Shown: piece after piece, positions 1-8,433 of the stretch | Position numbering within the stretch: the stretch's first letter is position 1 | How the letters are laid out: each line of letters opens with the position of its first letter | Source of the DNA: Bacillus sp. FJAT-14578 | GTDB taxonomy: Bacteria; Bacillota; Bacilli; Bacillales; Bacillaceae_H | Length of the DNA: 64,000 nt | Assembly: GCF_000504165.1 (NCBI RefSeq) | Contig: NZ_AYSE01000006.1 | Location: forward strand, 248,001 to 312,000 | Direction of reading: 5' to 3' | Notes under the pieces: generated by a model | The model's input: the letters and a program-made list of their open reading frames with translations, nothing else | What the model was told of the DNA's origin: nothing | Database searches by the model: none | Translations under genes and position numbers: made by a program

Positions 1-536
1 ATTTCCGACAAGCTATTTGTTAACCCACGGTCCATCCCAAACGTTTGGCTTGCTGCTGAAGCGGCCGCGGACATGCATAAACGACCATTATAATCAATGT
101 ATTTTGTTTTTAAAGCGACACGTGCAAATTTACCGAGCAAGTAAGCTTCTTCATTCGTGATCGAGGCACTGCCGTAAACAGCCAATGCATCCATTCCATC
201 TTCGGATTGAATCTTCGTGAAATTGTCTTTAATATGATTCAATGCCTCATCCCAGGAAATGCGAACAAATTCACCGTTCACCTTCAATAATGGATGTTTG
301 ATTCGATCACCGTGTAAAGCATGCTGATGTGCATTCATACCTTTAATGCATAAACGACCTTCGGATGTTGGATTATCTTTTCCAATGGTCGTGTACTTTG
401 TTCTCGAGACAATTGATTGTTCAATCAATTGCATCTTACATTGCATACTGCAATATGGACATTGTGTATCATATGTTTTTTCCGATTGCACTTCTTGCTG
501 CTTCGTCCGAAAGTATTTTAATAATAACTCAGTCAA
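1..536 (-). CDS. nasC: Assimilatory nitrate reductase catalytic subunit NasC, N-terminal part
   Basis: This is the molybdopterin subunit that reduces nitrate to nitrite in the cytoplasm; only the first 178 residues lie in the window. The start is a TTG (534-536) preceded by AGGATGAGG. The reading frame opens MTELLLKYFRTKQQEVQSEK, closely matching B. subtilis NasC as I remember it. The [4Fe-4S] ligands are visible as C26-x2-C29-x3-C33 and C63 (GRLCIKG). It lies 162 bp downstream of nasB on the same strand, so it is probably the second gene of a nasBC(DEF) operon that continues beyond the left edge. Confidence 0.95.
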   Translation of the reverse strand, partial: MTELLLKYFRTKQQEVQSEKTYDTQCPYCSMQCKMQLIEQSIVSRTKYTTIGKDNPTSEGRLCIKGMNAHQHALHGDRIKHPLLKVNGEFVRISWDEALNHIKDNFTKIQSEDGMDALAVYGSASITNEEAYLLGKFARVALKTKYIDYNGRLCMSAAASAASQTFGMDRGLTNSLSE

Positions 537-698
537 TTCGCCTCATCCTTTGCTCACTTATTTCCTTCATACACTATTCCACTGATTAACCCGTTATATA
601 AGTTCCGTTTGATAGCTCAACACTTCTCCCTTCAATCGAGCCAGATTCAGAAACGATTATCTCCAGACCTCCCGAACTCACCTCGAAAGGTATGTTTT

Positions 699-3053
699 TT
701 ATACCTTTTGAGTCATCCTCTTTCGCCAAGATTTATCCTCATCCAATCGCTCTAACAACTGCTGGCGAAGCTCCTGATCAAACAGCACTTCCCTTATATG
801 GATTAAGCTAATCCGCTCCACCCACTGCCAAGTACGCTCCAGATAATTCGCTGTCTCACGATAATATTGGATAAAGCCGCCAATGATCTCCAGTGCTTCT
901 TCATTTGTTACGGCAACGCATAACAGTTCCCCCGCTCTTACATTGCGCCCGCTGCTGCCGCCTACATAAACTTCCCACCCTCTGTCAGCGCCGATCACTC
1001 CGATATCCTTTGTTGTTGAGCCTGCTCCATTATGCATACAAGCAGATACTCCGATTTTGATGCGGTAAGGAGTCGTCAAAAACTCAGATCTCTTTTCCAA
1101 ATCGACAGCCAGCTTTAGAGATTGATGTTTATCGCATTGACAAACATGTTCACCAATACATGTTTTGACATTTTGAACCATATTTCCATACGTGGAACTT
1201 AACGGCATGCTCAAGTCCGCCCATACACCGGACAGATCTTCTTTTTTCACACCCATCAAATGAACCCTTTGCTCACTTGTTACAGCTACATTCGATATAC
1301 CGTATTTTTCGGCAACATCGGCAATTTTTCGTAATTGCTCCGCAGTGGTCATACCGCCGTACATTTGCGGGATAACAGAGTACGTACCGTCATTTTGAAC
1401 GGTCGCATTCATTCGTTTATTTATAAAAAGAGTTTCTTGCTTGCTCTCATACTCCGGATAAATCATTCCCAAATAATAGTTTAAGGCAGGACGACATGTT
1501 GAACAGCCGTGCTTGTTTTCCCAATTAAGCACATCCATCACTTCTTGTACAGAAGTCAAGCCTCGCAGCTGCATTCCATGAACCACTTCGTCTTCCGTTA
1601 ACGATGTACAGGAGCACATCGACTTTTGCTCCATCACCTCATCAAATTCATCACTCCGGATATATGATAGAAGATCGGCTACCAATGGCTTACAGCCTCC
1701 GCAAGAGCCTGAAGCCTTCGTGCATTTTTTGACTTGTTCAACGGTCGTTAATCCGTCCTTTTGAACCGCCTCAATGATGGCTCCTTTTGTTACGCCGTTA
1801 CAGTTGCAGATAACCTCGCTATGCAACATGGAAGCGACCGAATGTCCGCCCTCATTTGATGATTGAAGCAGGACGACTTTTTCCACATCCGACACATCTT
1901 TTCGCTTCACGATCATATCCAGCAATCTTGTACCATCTCTCGTATCCCCAAACAATACAGCGCCAACCATTTTATTGTCTTGAAAAACCACCTTTTTATA
2001 AACACCGTCTAATTCATCAAAGATTGTAATGGCCTTTGTTGTTTCATCCTCGGCAAACTGGCCGACCGAAAATACATCAACGCCTGATATTTTCAGCTGT
2101 GTAGAAAGAACAGACCCTTCATAAGCTTTACAATCGATTCCGCAAATGCGTTTGGCCAGCACTTGCCCTTGCTCATAAAGAGGTTTTACAAGCCCATATA
2201 CCATTCCCCTATGCTCTGCGCATTCTCCAACGGCATAAACATTCGGTGTATTTGTTTCCAAATAGTCGTTAACAACAATCGCGCGGTTTGTGTCAATTCC
2301 GCTTTCCTTGGCTAATTGAACATTCGGCCTAACCCCTACCGCCATCACGACCAAATCCGCTTCCACTTCTGTTCCATCCTTAAAACGCAAACCCTCTACG
2401 CGACTGTCTCCAATAATCTCTTGCGTCTCTTTTTCTAAAAGGAAGTTCATCCCTTGATTTTCCAGCTCTTTTTGCAGCATTTTCGATGCCGTCGGGTCAA
2501 GCTGCCTTTCCATTAAATAGCCGGCAATATGAACAACATTCACTTCCATCCCAAGATTCAGCAGTCCCCTCGCCGCTTCTAAACCTAACAATCCGCCGCC
2601 GATTACGGCTGCTTTTTTATATCGCTTTGATGTTTCAATCATTTTCCGGCAATCTTCAATCGTACGAAAGGCGATAACCCCTTCTTTATCCGCCCCTGGA
2701 AGCGGAAGAAGAAATGGAACAGAACCGGTCGCCAAAATGAGTTTGTCATACAAGACTTCCCGGTTTTTATCTGTTCTTACAACTTGTTTCTCTTGATCGA
2801 TTTTTATCACCGTTTCCCCTGTAAATAGTTGAATATGATGTTCTTCATACCAATCGCGATCGTTTATCGTAATATCTTCAAGCGACGTGCTGCCCTGCAG
2901 TACGGTCGACAATAAAATTCGATTATAGTTAACATGCGGTTCACTTCCGAAAATCGTAATCTCAAAAGTATCAGAATCATTCTTTAAAATTTCTTCAATG
3001 CAACGTACACCCGCCATACCATTCCCTACTAATACTAGTTTTTGCTTATTCAT
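699..3053 (-). CDS. nasB: Assimilatory nitrate reductase electron-transfer subunit NasB
   Basis: A 784-residue NAD(P)H-dependent flavoprotein passing electrons to NasC. In order: a pyridine-nucleotide-disulphide oxidoreductase fold (GNGMAGVRC at about 11, second GxGxxG at about 152), two BFD-type [2Fe-2S] domains (CNC...CGGC near 415-450, CSC...CSTC near 480-520), then a nitrite/sulfite-reductase-like half domain. That last domain keeps C632-x5-C638 and C672, but the fourth expected ligand is G676, so a sirohaem/[4Fe-4S] centre is unlikely. This separates it from a NasD nitrite reductase of similar length. It lies upstream of nasC and divergent from nasA, the order known in B. subtilis. A TnrA box sits about 98 bp upstream. 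Confidence 0.93.
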   Translation of the reverse strand: MNKQKLVLVGNGMAGVRCIEEILKNDSDTFEITIFGSEPHVNYNRILLSTVLQGSTSLEDITINDRDWYEEHHIQLFTGETVIKIDQEKQVVRTDKNREVLYDKLILATGSVPFLLPLPGADKEGVIAFRTIEDCRKMIETSKRYKKAAVIGGGLLGLEAARGLLNLGMEVNVVHIAGYLMERQLDPTASKMLQKELENQGMNFLLEKETQEIIGDSRVEGLRFKDGTEVEADLVVMAVGVRPNVQLAKESGIDTNRAIVVNDYLETNTPNVYAVGECAEHRGMVYGLVKPLYEQGQVLAKRICGIDCKAYEGSVLSTQLKISGVDVFSVGQFAEDETTKAITIFDELDGVYKKVVFQDNKMVGAVLFGDTRDGTRLLDMIVKRKDVSDVEKVVLLQSSNEGGHSVASMLHSEVICNCNGVTKGAIIEAVQKDGLTTVEQVKKCTKASGSCGGCKPLVADLLSYIRSDEFDEVMEQKSMCSCTSLTEDEVVHGMQLRGLTSVQEVMDVLNWENKHGCSTCRPALNYYLGMIYPEYESKQETLFINKRMNATVQNDGTYSVIPQMYGGMTTAEQLRKIADVAEKYGISNVAVTSEQRVHLMGVKKEDLSGVWADLSMPLSSTYGNMVQNVKTCIGEHVCQCDKHQSLKLAVDLEKRSEFLTTPYRIKIGVSACMHNGAGSTTKDIGVIGADRGWEVYVGGSSGRNVRAGELLCVAVTNEEALEIIGGFIQYYRETANYLERTWQWVERISLIHIREVLFDQELRQQLLERLDEDKSWRKRMTQKV

Positions 3054-3107
3054 TCTAAAACCTCCAGCCGATTGTGAAAAATGATAACCAATACCGTGTA
3101 TACGTTG

Positions 3108-3113
3108 ATTATT
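3108..3113 (-). promoter_or_regulatory. Possible -10 element of the nasB promoter
   Basis: AATAAT on the minus strand. Its centre is about 40 bp from the centre of the TnrA box at 3143-3159, which is the geometry described for TnrA-activated promoters such as nrgAB (box near -49.5). The function is inferred from spacing only. Confidence 0.45.
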
Positions 3114-3142
3114 CCATAAAACTCATCTGAAAAAATTAATCA

Positions 3143-3159
3143 TGTCATGTTTTCTCACA
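3143..3159. promoter_or_regulatory. TnrA/GlnR box in the nasB-nasA divergent region
   Basis: TGTCATGTTTTCTCACA fits TGTNA-N7-TNACA exactly in both arms, with one deviation in the AT-rich core (G at position 7). It lies between the divergent nasB and nasA genes, so one TnrA dimer could activate both when nitrogen is limiting. A -10-like AATAAT lies about 40 bp away toward nasB and a TATTCT about 41 bp away toward nasA. Confidence 0.85.
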
Positions 3160-3242
3160 TCATTTGTGACAAAGCAGAAGCCAACAGACTATTCTTAAAC
3201 CAGGAAAGAAAACAAAAACCTTACAATTAGGGAGGTATGGTG

Positions 3243-3326
3243 ATGAAAAAAAATATCGGTCTATTTTCATTTTTAGTATTAGTAGGAAAAGTAATCTTTT
3301 CAAAAAATCATACGATCGGCTGGTAA
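3243..3326 (+). CDS. Small hydrophobic ORF in the nasA leader (27 aa)
   Basis: ATG at 3243 follows a GGGAGG Shine-Dalgarno with 7-nt spacing and opens a 27-codon frame beginning MKKNIGLFSFLVLVGKVIFS, ending in TAA at 3324. The product would be a basic N-terminus followed by one hydrophobic helix. It lies between the TnrA box and nasA, 78 bp before the nasA start, so it would be on the nasA mRNA if transcription starts near 3200. I do not recognise a family. It could be a small membrane protein or a regulatory leader peptide. Confidence 0.45.
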   Translation: MKKNIGLFSFLVLVGKVIFSKNHTIGW

Positions 3327-3404
3327 TAAAAGAAAAAATAAAATCGCTCGCAAGTACACTAGCCAACTAGTAGAAATTCATTTATTAAGAAGGAGTGACA
3401 CATT

Positions 3405-4610
3405 ATGAAGTTAGCAGATCTCAAGAAAAGCGGTCACGCACCGTCATTGTTCGCATCATTTCTATATTTCGATGTTAGTTTTATGATTTGGGTCTTATTA
3501 GGGGCCCTAGGGGTATATATCACAAAAGATTTCGGTCTTTCACCCGCTGAAAAGGGCCTTATTGTTGCCGTTCCTATTCTCGGCGGCTCATTCTTCCGTC
3601 TCGTCCTCGGCGTCTTAACTGACCGGATCGGACCTCGAAAAACAGCAATCGGCGGTATGATTGTCACAATGGTTCCACTTGCATGGGGATGGTTATTCGG
3701 ACAGACATTAACGGAACTTTACTTCATTGCAATCTTGCTTGGCGTAGCAGGCGCAAGCTTCGCTGCAGCATTACCGATGGCGAGCCGCTGGTATCCGCCG
3801 CATTTACAAGGATTAGCGATGGGAATCGCAGGTGCAGGTAACAGCGGAACGTTATTTGCTACTTTATTTGGACCACGTCTTGCCGAGCATGTTGGCTGGC
3901 ATGGTGTGATGGGATTAGCCCTTATTCCTCTTTTAATTGTTTTTATTATTTATGTCCTTATTGCAAAAGATGCACCTTCACAGCCTCCGGCAAAACCGAT
4001 TATTGAATACTTCAATGTCTTTAAACTAAAGGATACATGGTATTTCTGCTTGCTTTATAGTGTCACATTCGGCGGATTTGTTGGTTTAGCCAGCTTTTTA
4101 AGTATCTTTTTTGTCGATCAATATGATTTATCAAAAGTAAGAGCAGGTGATTTCGTCACACTCTGTGTGGCGGCAGGAAGCTTTTTCCGCCCGGTTGGCG
4201 GATTCATTTCCGATAAAATCGGCGGCGTTCGCCTACTCACCTTCTTATTTATCGGGGTAGCCCTAAGCATGTTTGGTGTAAGCCAACTTCCATCCTTAAC
4301 GTTTGTGACAATCTTATTATTCATCGGCATGATGTGCCTTGGCATGGGGAATGGAGCAGTCTTCCAATTAGTTCCACAGCGATTCCAAAAAGAAATTGGA
4401 ATGATTACAGGTATTGTCGGCGCTGCCGGCGGTGTCGGTGGATTTTTTGTACCGAATATCCTCGGAACACTTAAACAAATGACAGGAACCTACGCTACAG
4501 GTTTTATGGTTTATGCAGGAATCGGAATGGCTGCACTTTTAGTATTGATGATTGCACAAATTTCATGGCGGAAAACTTGGTCGTCGAAAGAAGCTTCTAT
4601 TAAAATGTGA
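3405..4610 (+). CDS. nasA: Nitrate transporter NasA (NarK-type MFS)
   Basis: A 401-residue major-facilitator membrane protein, about 12 helices, importing nitrate (and probably nitrite) for assimilation. The cytoplasmic loop [16 protein letters not shown] near 70 is the MFS signature, and the glycine-rich [16 protein letters not shown] region is typical of NarK/NasA nitrate porters. The start follows AAGGAG. It is divergent from nasB across the TnrA box at 3143-3159, as in B. subtilis. The gene stands alone and ends before an inverted repeat at 4642-4685. Confidence 0.93.
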   Translation: MKLADLKKSGHAPSLFASFLYFDVSFMIWVLLGALGVYITKDFGLSPAEKGLIVAVPILGGSFFRLVLGVLTDRIGPRKTAIGGMIVTMVPLAWGWLFGQTLTELYFIAILLGVAGASFAAALPMASRWYPPHLQGLAMGIAGAGNSGTLFATLFGPRLAEHVGWHGVMGLALIPLLIVFIIYVLIAKDAPSQPPAKPIIEYFNVFKLKDTWYFCLLYSVTFGGFVGLASFLSIFFVDQYDLSKVRAGDFVTLCVAAGSFFRPVGGFISDKIGGVRLLTFLFIGVALSMFGVSQLPSLTFVTILLFIGMMCLGMGNGAVFQLVPQRFQKEIGMITGIVGAAGGVGGFFVPNILGTLKQMTGTYATGFMVYAGIGMAALLVLMIAQISWRKTWSSKEASIKM

Positions 4611-4641
4611 CAGACCTAGACCCAGACCCACCCAAAAAAAA

Positions 4642-4685
4642 CGGACTTTCATCTTCTCTAGTAAAATAGCGAAGACGAAAGTCCG
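4642..4685 (-). terminator. Terminator between nasA and tnrA
   Basis: Inverted repeat CGGACTTTC...GAAAGTCCG with an additional inner ATCTTC/GAAGAC pairing. On the minus strand it is followed by seven or more T residues (complement of 4634-4641), fitting an intrinsic terminator for tnrA. On the plus strand it may also stop nasA transcripts. Confidence 0.75.
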
Positions 4686-4752
4686 CATTTCAAATGTTAA
4701 TAGGCATAAAGTAAATTCGTCCGCCAATGCACAATAAAGCGAACCTCCCCAA

Positions 4753-5109
4753 TCAGTAAGGATACCTCCCGTTAGAGCGGGATAAATCATTACGGTGAAA
4801 GTGAGCATTCAATTGCCCTTGGATCATTTTTTTCTTTGACTTAGCTTCTTCTATTTGTTTTTCACGTTTTACGAATTCTCTGCGAATATCATGAGTTTGG
4901 ACACCATCTTCTATTTTTTCAGCAATGTCCATCAATCGTTCAATATCCGAAAAAGAATACTTACGAATGCCTGAAGATGTACGTTCCGGAAAAATGAGTT
5001 TTCTCTCTTCATAATATCTGACTTGCCTTTCGGATAAACCTGTCAATTCTTTCACAATTCCCATTGTCATAACTTTCTTATCAAGATAGGAAGACTTATT
5101 CTCCAACAC
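4753..5109 (-). CDS. tnrA: Nitrogen-responsive MerR-family regulator TnrA
   Basis: A 118-residue global nitrogen regulator that activates nitrogen-scavenging genes when free of feedback-inhibited glutamine synthetase. The MerR helix-turn-helix is clear ([20 protein letters not shown], then [21 protein letters not shown]), and the C-terminal GQLNAHF segment is the glutamine-synthetase-interacting tail of TnrA rather than GlnR. The start is GTG (5107-5109) behind AGAGGTGA. It lies 33 bp after the exonuclease gene, perhaps cotranscribed. The last dozen residues, after NAHFHRND, run through a short dispersed repeat (4765-4787) and are longer than B. subtilis TnrA. Confidence 0.93.
   Translation of the reverse strand: MLENKSSYLDKKVMTMGIVKELTGLSERQVRYYEERKLIFPERTSSGIRKYSFSDIERLMDIAEKIEDGVQTHDIRREFVKREKQIEEAKSKKKMIQGQLNAHFHRNDLSRSNGRYPY
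4765..4787. repeat. Short dispersed repeat, copy 1
   Basis: The segment CCTCCCGTTAGAGCGGGATA and the following bases match those at 61059-61081 and part of 8512-8530. Here it overlaps the 3' end of tnrA and encodes the last residues of the protein. The nature of the element is unknown. Confidence 0.5.
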
Positions 5110-5142
5110 AACTTCTCACCTCTGCATGAAATTTTTAACAAC

Positions 5143-5871
5143 TTAAAGCTTCGCCAGCCTTTCATATATATCACCCAATGTTTCACATCCTAATTCCTGA
5201 ACTTTGTTTATATAGAGACACCATAACTTTGCGGTTAAAACCGCATCCCCCAGCGCATGATGCCGATCTTTTATAGGGATTCCATTATGTTCACAAAAAT
5301 CTTCTAATCTCACAAACTTCATATCAGGTTCAGCAATTCGATAGAGAAATGATGTGTCGACGATCCGAGGCTTAAACGAAGTACGGAAAAGCTTCCAGCT
5401 TGCGTGCTGCAAAAATCCTCTTTCATGATTCGCATGGTGGGCAACGAGCGTAAACCCTCTCGCATAATCAAAAAATCGAACCAGCACTTCAGAAAGCGGC
5501 GGGGCATCTTTCAATTCAAGGTTTGAGATTCCTGTCAACTCCTCTACTTCAGAAGAAAGTGTATGCTCAAACCGAACAAGGGAATAAAAGGCCTCATTCT
5601 CTTGAATCTCTCCTCCACAAACCTTAATTGCCCCGATTGAAATAATTTCATCTCCTTGATCGGGAAAAAATCCGGTCGTTTCAATATCAAAAACAACGAC
5701 ATTTAACCTATGCAGCGGGATTTCCATCACATCTTCCCCGTTTATTTCTTTTTGCATTTGACGCAAAAAAGCCATTTGCTGCATGTTTTGTCCTGGCACT
5801 CCCCCAAATATACCCGAATTAACCTTTCCTGAAAGTCCTCTCATAAATTGGATAAGCGGTTCAAAAGCCAT
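5143..5871 (-). CDS. DEDDh 3'-5' exonuclease (DnaQ/epsilon-like)
   Basis: A 242-residue exonuclease of the RNase T/DNA polymerase III epsilon family. Exo I is VVFDIETTGF near 59, with the catalytic D and E. Exo II lies around HHANHERGFL near 143, and Exo III is HHALGDAVLTAKL near 206, with the H and D of the DEDDh class. The substrate (DNA proofreading/repair or RNA) cannot be read from sequence. Its start overlaps the stop of the DUF294 gene upstream and tnrA follows 33 bp downstream, suggesting a three-gene unit. DUF294 plus exonuclease is a recurring pair in Bacillaceae, from memory. Confidence 0.85.
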   Translation of the reverse strand: MAFEPLIQFMRGLSGKVNSGIFGGVPGQNMQQMAFLRQMQKEINGEDVMEIPLHRLNVVVFDIETTGFFPDQGDEIISIGAIKVCGGEIQENEAFYSLVRFEHTLSSEVEELTGISNLELKDAPPLSEVLVRFFDYARGFTLVAHHANHERGFLQHASWKLFRTSFKPRIVDTSFLYRIAEPDMKFVRLEDFCEHNGIPIKDRHHALGDAVLTAKLWCLYINKVQELGCETLGDIYERLAKL

Positions 5872-6848
5872 TAGCTAACACCCTTTTCAATCATTCCCTG
5901 AACATATTGATGAAGCTTTTTTCCATCTTTTAAAATTTGCTTAATCTCTCTTTTTTCAACCTTGCTTAAATTTTTAATATTTAAGTAGTGTGTATCATCA
6001 TATGTTTTCACCTGACTGAACAGCGAGACCCGATAGTCTAACAACGCCACGAAGTTGGATTTATAGTTCATCAACTCCATTTCGTACCCTTTTGCCATTA
6101 AACGGTCCATGCGGTCGAGGGTCGATGTCTCCACAATCCCCTCTTTGATGGCAAGAAGCCGAATGGCATTTACGTATGGAAGAAAAGCAGCATGCTTCAA
6201 ATCAATTGATCCTTCATGAACTCCTTTGTCCTCTACAAGGATTTGACCAAGAGGGCCAATCGCCTTTTTCAGGTGCATGACATTTTCCATAAAACGTTTC
6301 AACAATGCCGGGTGCTCCTTCTGAAAATCATGAATAAAGGATTTGAGCCGAGATACCAATCGCTCCTCTCCTTTTACACTCCTGGCATCGTAAAAAATTT
6401 GCAAATAACGGATCGATTCCCAACTTTCTTCTTTCATCCATTTCAACAGCTGATTTTCCCATCCCTCCAGTGATTGACACCAAAGAGGGTTGGAACTCAT
6501 CACATTCCCTTCGCAAAATGGATAGCCGACGATATTTAATCCATAAGAAAGCTCTTCTCCCATCGCTCGGAAGTATTCTTCCGTCTCATTAGCCGTTCCT
6601 TCGAAAACAATCCCATGATCTTGGTCGCTAATAAGCCCTTGTTCAAATCTCCCCCCGCTTCCCGTGATAAACCAGGAATACTTACTGGGAGGATTCCCCT
6701 TCTTCAGCCTAACAATGGATAAATCGAAAACTTTCTTCATGACCGTGTCATGAAACTGATTCAACAAATGCGTATTTGATTGATATCTCGAAATATGTTC
6801 ATCCTTCCACTTTTTAATGGACTCGTAAGATGGGCAATCATTACACAT
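5871..6848 (-). CDS. DUF294 nucleotidyltransferase-like protein
   Basis: A 325-residue protein with a GlnD-like nucleotidyltransferase motif, GSGGRFEQ...SDQDHGIVFEG, in which the paired aspartates would bind metal, followed by a helical C-terminal half (DUF294_C type). No CBS domains are visible. The frame is open up to 6965, but the first 39 codons there come from a dispersed palindromic repeat. The ATG at 6848 has AAAGGAAGTG at good spacing, so I start it there. Its role is unknown. In proteins of this layout a signalling or uridylyl-transfer activity is suspected, and lying beside tnrA and amtB makes a nitrogen-related role conceivable but unproven. Confidence 0.8.
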   Translation of the reverse strand: MCNDCPSYESIKKWKDEHISRYQSNTHLLNQFHDTVMKKVFDLSIVRLKKGNPPSKYSWFITGSGGRFEQGLISDQDHGIVFEGTANETEEYFRAMGEELSYGLNIVGYPFCEGNVMSSNPLWCQSLEGWENQLLKWMKEESWESIRYLQIFYDARSVKGEERLVSRLKSFIHDFQKEHPALLKRFMENVMHLKKAIGPLGQILVEDKGVHEGSIDLKHAAFLPYVNAIRLLAIKEGIVETSTLDRMDRLMAKGYEMELMNYKSNFVALLDYRVSLFSQVKTYDDTHYLNIKNLSKVEKREIKQILKDGKKLHQYVQGMIEKGVS

Positions 6849-6867
6849 ACCAACACTTCCTTTACTT

Positions 6868-6988
6868 AAGAAAAGCGCAAGCGCCTTGGTCAGCTCGTTA
6901 CAGAAAAGACGATTGCCCTCATAAGGGAAAAAAGCGCCCTTTAAGCCAACCCCTATCCCCTTCACGAGCTAGGCGCTGGAGCTGGACA
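6868..6988. repeat. Dispersed imperfect palindromic repeat (Bacillus-type)
   Basis: The arms AGCGCAAGCGCCTTGGTCAG and CGAGCTAGGCGCTGGAGC bracket about 70 bp. GCGCCT...CAGCTCG pairs with CGAGCT..AGGCGC. I recognise this arm sequence as a common intergenic repeat in Bacillus-related genomes. It extends the DUF294 reading frame upstream without being part of the protein. Confidence 0.65.
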
Positions 6989-6993
6989 TCTCT

Positions 6994-7021
6994 AAAAAAG
7001 CAAAAGCCTCCTTTCAGAGGC
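6994..7021 (-). terminator. Terminator of amtB
   Basis: Minus-strand hairpin GCCTC-N6-GAGGC (7006-7021) followed by TTTTGCTTTTTT, six bases after the amtB stop. Confidence 0.85.
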
Positions 7022-7027
7022 CTCCGC

Positions 7028-8299
7028 TTATGAACTAAGCTTATTATCTTCTTTCGCTACAAACGCTTCCGGGTATCCGTAACTGCCGTGTTCACTTATA
7101 TCCAATCCCATGATTTCTTCCTCTTCTGATACACGAAGTCCGTTCATGACCTTTTTCGCGACAGCTAAGATGATGAATGACACGACGAATGCATAAGCAC
7201 CGGAAACGGCCACTCCCATAAACTGCACTCCCAGCTGTGTGAATCCTCCTCCGTAGAATAAACCGGGCAAACCAACCGTTGCAAGTTCCGGTGTTGCAAA
7301 GAAACCAGTTGATAGCGTACCCCAAACACCTGCGGCTCCGTGAACGGATAAGGCGAAGATTGGATCATCAATTTTTCTTTTTTCAAAAAATCTCACACTA
7401 TAGAATACGAGAATACCAGCAACAAACCCTATCACAACCGCCGCCCATGTATCAACAAATGCACAAGATGCCGTGATCGCAACGAGACCAGCCAACGCTC
7501 CATTCAACATCGTTGGAACATCCGATTTACCTAATACCATCCAAGAAATAATAAGTGCAGCTACTGCGCCGGCTCCGGCAGCAAGATTTGTATTCAAAGC
7601 GACAAATCCGAAAAATCCATTATCGACAGATACCGTACTGCCGGCATTAAACCCAAACCAGCCGACCCATAAAATCAGGACCCCCAATGCCGTATACACT
7701 TGGTTATGACCGTAAATGTTATTCGCTGAACCATCTTTGTTATACTTGCCAATACGAGGTTTAAGCAAGATGGTAGCCGCTAAGGCAGCCATCGCACCGG
7801 TTAAATGAACAACCGTTGAGCCTGCAAAGTCTTGTTTCCCATGCTCAGCTAACCAACCGCCTCCCCAGATCCAGTGTGCAACAACCGGATATACCAATGC
7901 AGAGAATAAGATCGTAAAGACCAAGTAGACAGATAATTTAGCTCGTTCTGCAAAACCGCCAAGAGCGATTGTTATGGCGATGCCCGCAAATGCAAGTTGG
8001 AATATAAAGAAAACGGATGAAGAAAGGCTCATGCCTTCAAGTTCATATCCTGAATAAAAGAAATGTGAAAGCCCAACCAGGAAGTTTGCATTATCACCAA
8101 AGATAAATCCAAACCCGACTGCCCAGAATACCAACGACGCTAAACCGAATGTAAAAATCGTTTTACCCGCAATATGCCCGGCGTTTTTCATTCGAGTAGA
8201 ACCAGCTTCGAGTAAGATAAATCCACCTAACATAAAGATAACTAAAATTGCACCTAACATGACCCACAGACTATTCATTAAATAAATTGGATCCATCAT
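7028..8299 (-). CDS. amtB: Ammonium transporter AmtB/NrgA
   Basis: A 423-residue Amt-family channel with about 11 membrane helices, starting MMDPIYLMNSLWVMLGAILV. The family signature DFAGSTVVHLTGAMAALAAT is at about 157, and the conserved pore-region sequence GVWGTLSTGFFA follows in the C-terminal half. The start lies behind AAGGGGGAAAG. Unlike B. subtilis nrgAB, no glnK/nrgB PII gene follows: a terminator begins 6 bp after the stop. Two TnrA/GlnR-type boxes upstream imply induction under nitrogen limitation. Confidence 0.95.
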   Translation of the reverse strand: MMDPIYLMNSLWVMLGAILVIFMLGGFILLEAGSTRMKNAGHIAGKTIFTFGLASLVFWAVGFGFIFGDNANFLVGLSHFFYSGYELEGMSLSSSVFFIFQLAFAGIAITIALGGFAERAKLSVYLVFTILFSALVYPVVAHWIWGGGWLAEHGKQDFAGSTVVHLTGAMAALAATILLKPRIGKYNKDGSANNIYGHNQVYTALGVLILWVGWFGFNAGSTVSVDNGFFGFVALNTNLAAGAGAVAALIISWMVLGKSDVPTMLNGALAGLVAITASCAFVDTWAAVVIGFVAGILVFYSVRFFEKRKIDDPIFALSVHGAAGVWGTLSTGFFATPELATVGLPGLFYGGGFTQLGVQFMGVAVSGAYAFVVSFIILAVAKKVMNGLRVSEEEEIMGLDISEHGSYGYPEAFVAKEDNKLSS

Positions 8300-8342
8300 C
8301 TTTCCCCCTTCGAATTCTCTTGTCTTATAACCTAACTTTTAA

Positions 8343-8359
8343 TGTTAGGAAATATAACA
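8343..8359. promoter_or_regulatory. TnrA/GlnR box proximal to amtB
   Basis: TGTTAGGAAATATAACA matches TGTNA-N7-TNACA, with one core deviation. It lies 44 bp upstream of the amtB start, downstream of or overlapping the likely core promoter (TTGAAA-N16-TAAAAT, 8404 to 8377 on the minus strand), a position more typical of repression than activation. Confidence 0.8.
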
Positions 8360-8376
8360 TTTATTTGTTACTTCTT

Positions 8377-8404
8377 ATTTTAGCGTATGTTTTTCAAATT
8401 TCAA
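8377..8404 (-). promoter_or_regulatory. Candidate sigma-A promoter of amtB
   Basis: Minus-strand TTGAAA (8404-8399), 16-bp spacer, TAAAAT (8382-8377). It lies between the two TnrA-type boxes. Predicted by eye only. Confidence 0.4.
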
Positions 8405-8433
8405 TACATTTTTTAAAATTTCTGATAAATTAA

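Noticed and set aside
3160..3366. 68-codon minus-strand frame between nasB and nasA
   Set aside because: No ribosome-binding site, and it opposes the nasA leader and the better-supported 27-codon frame.
5143..6848. Exonuclease plus nucleotidyltransferase-like pair as a defence system
   Set aside because: The pair is a common chromosomal arrangement in Bacillaceae from memory, with no toxin, effector or mobile context here.
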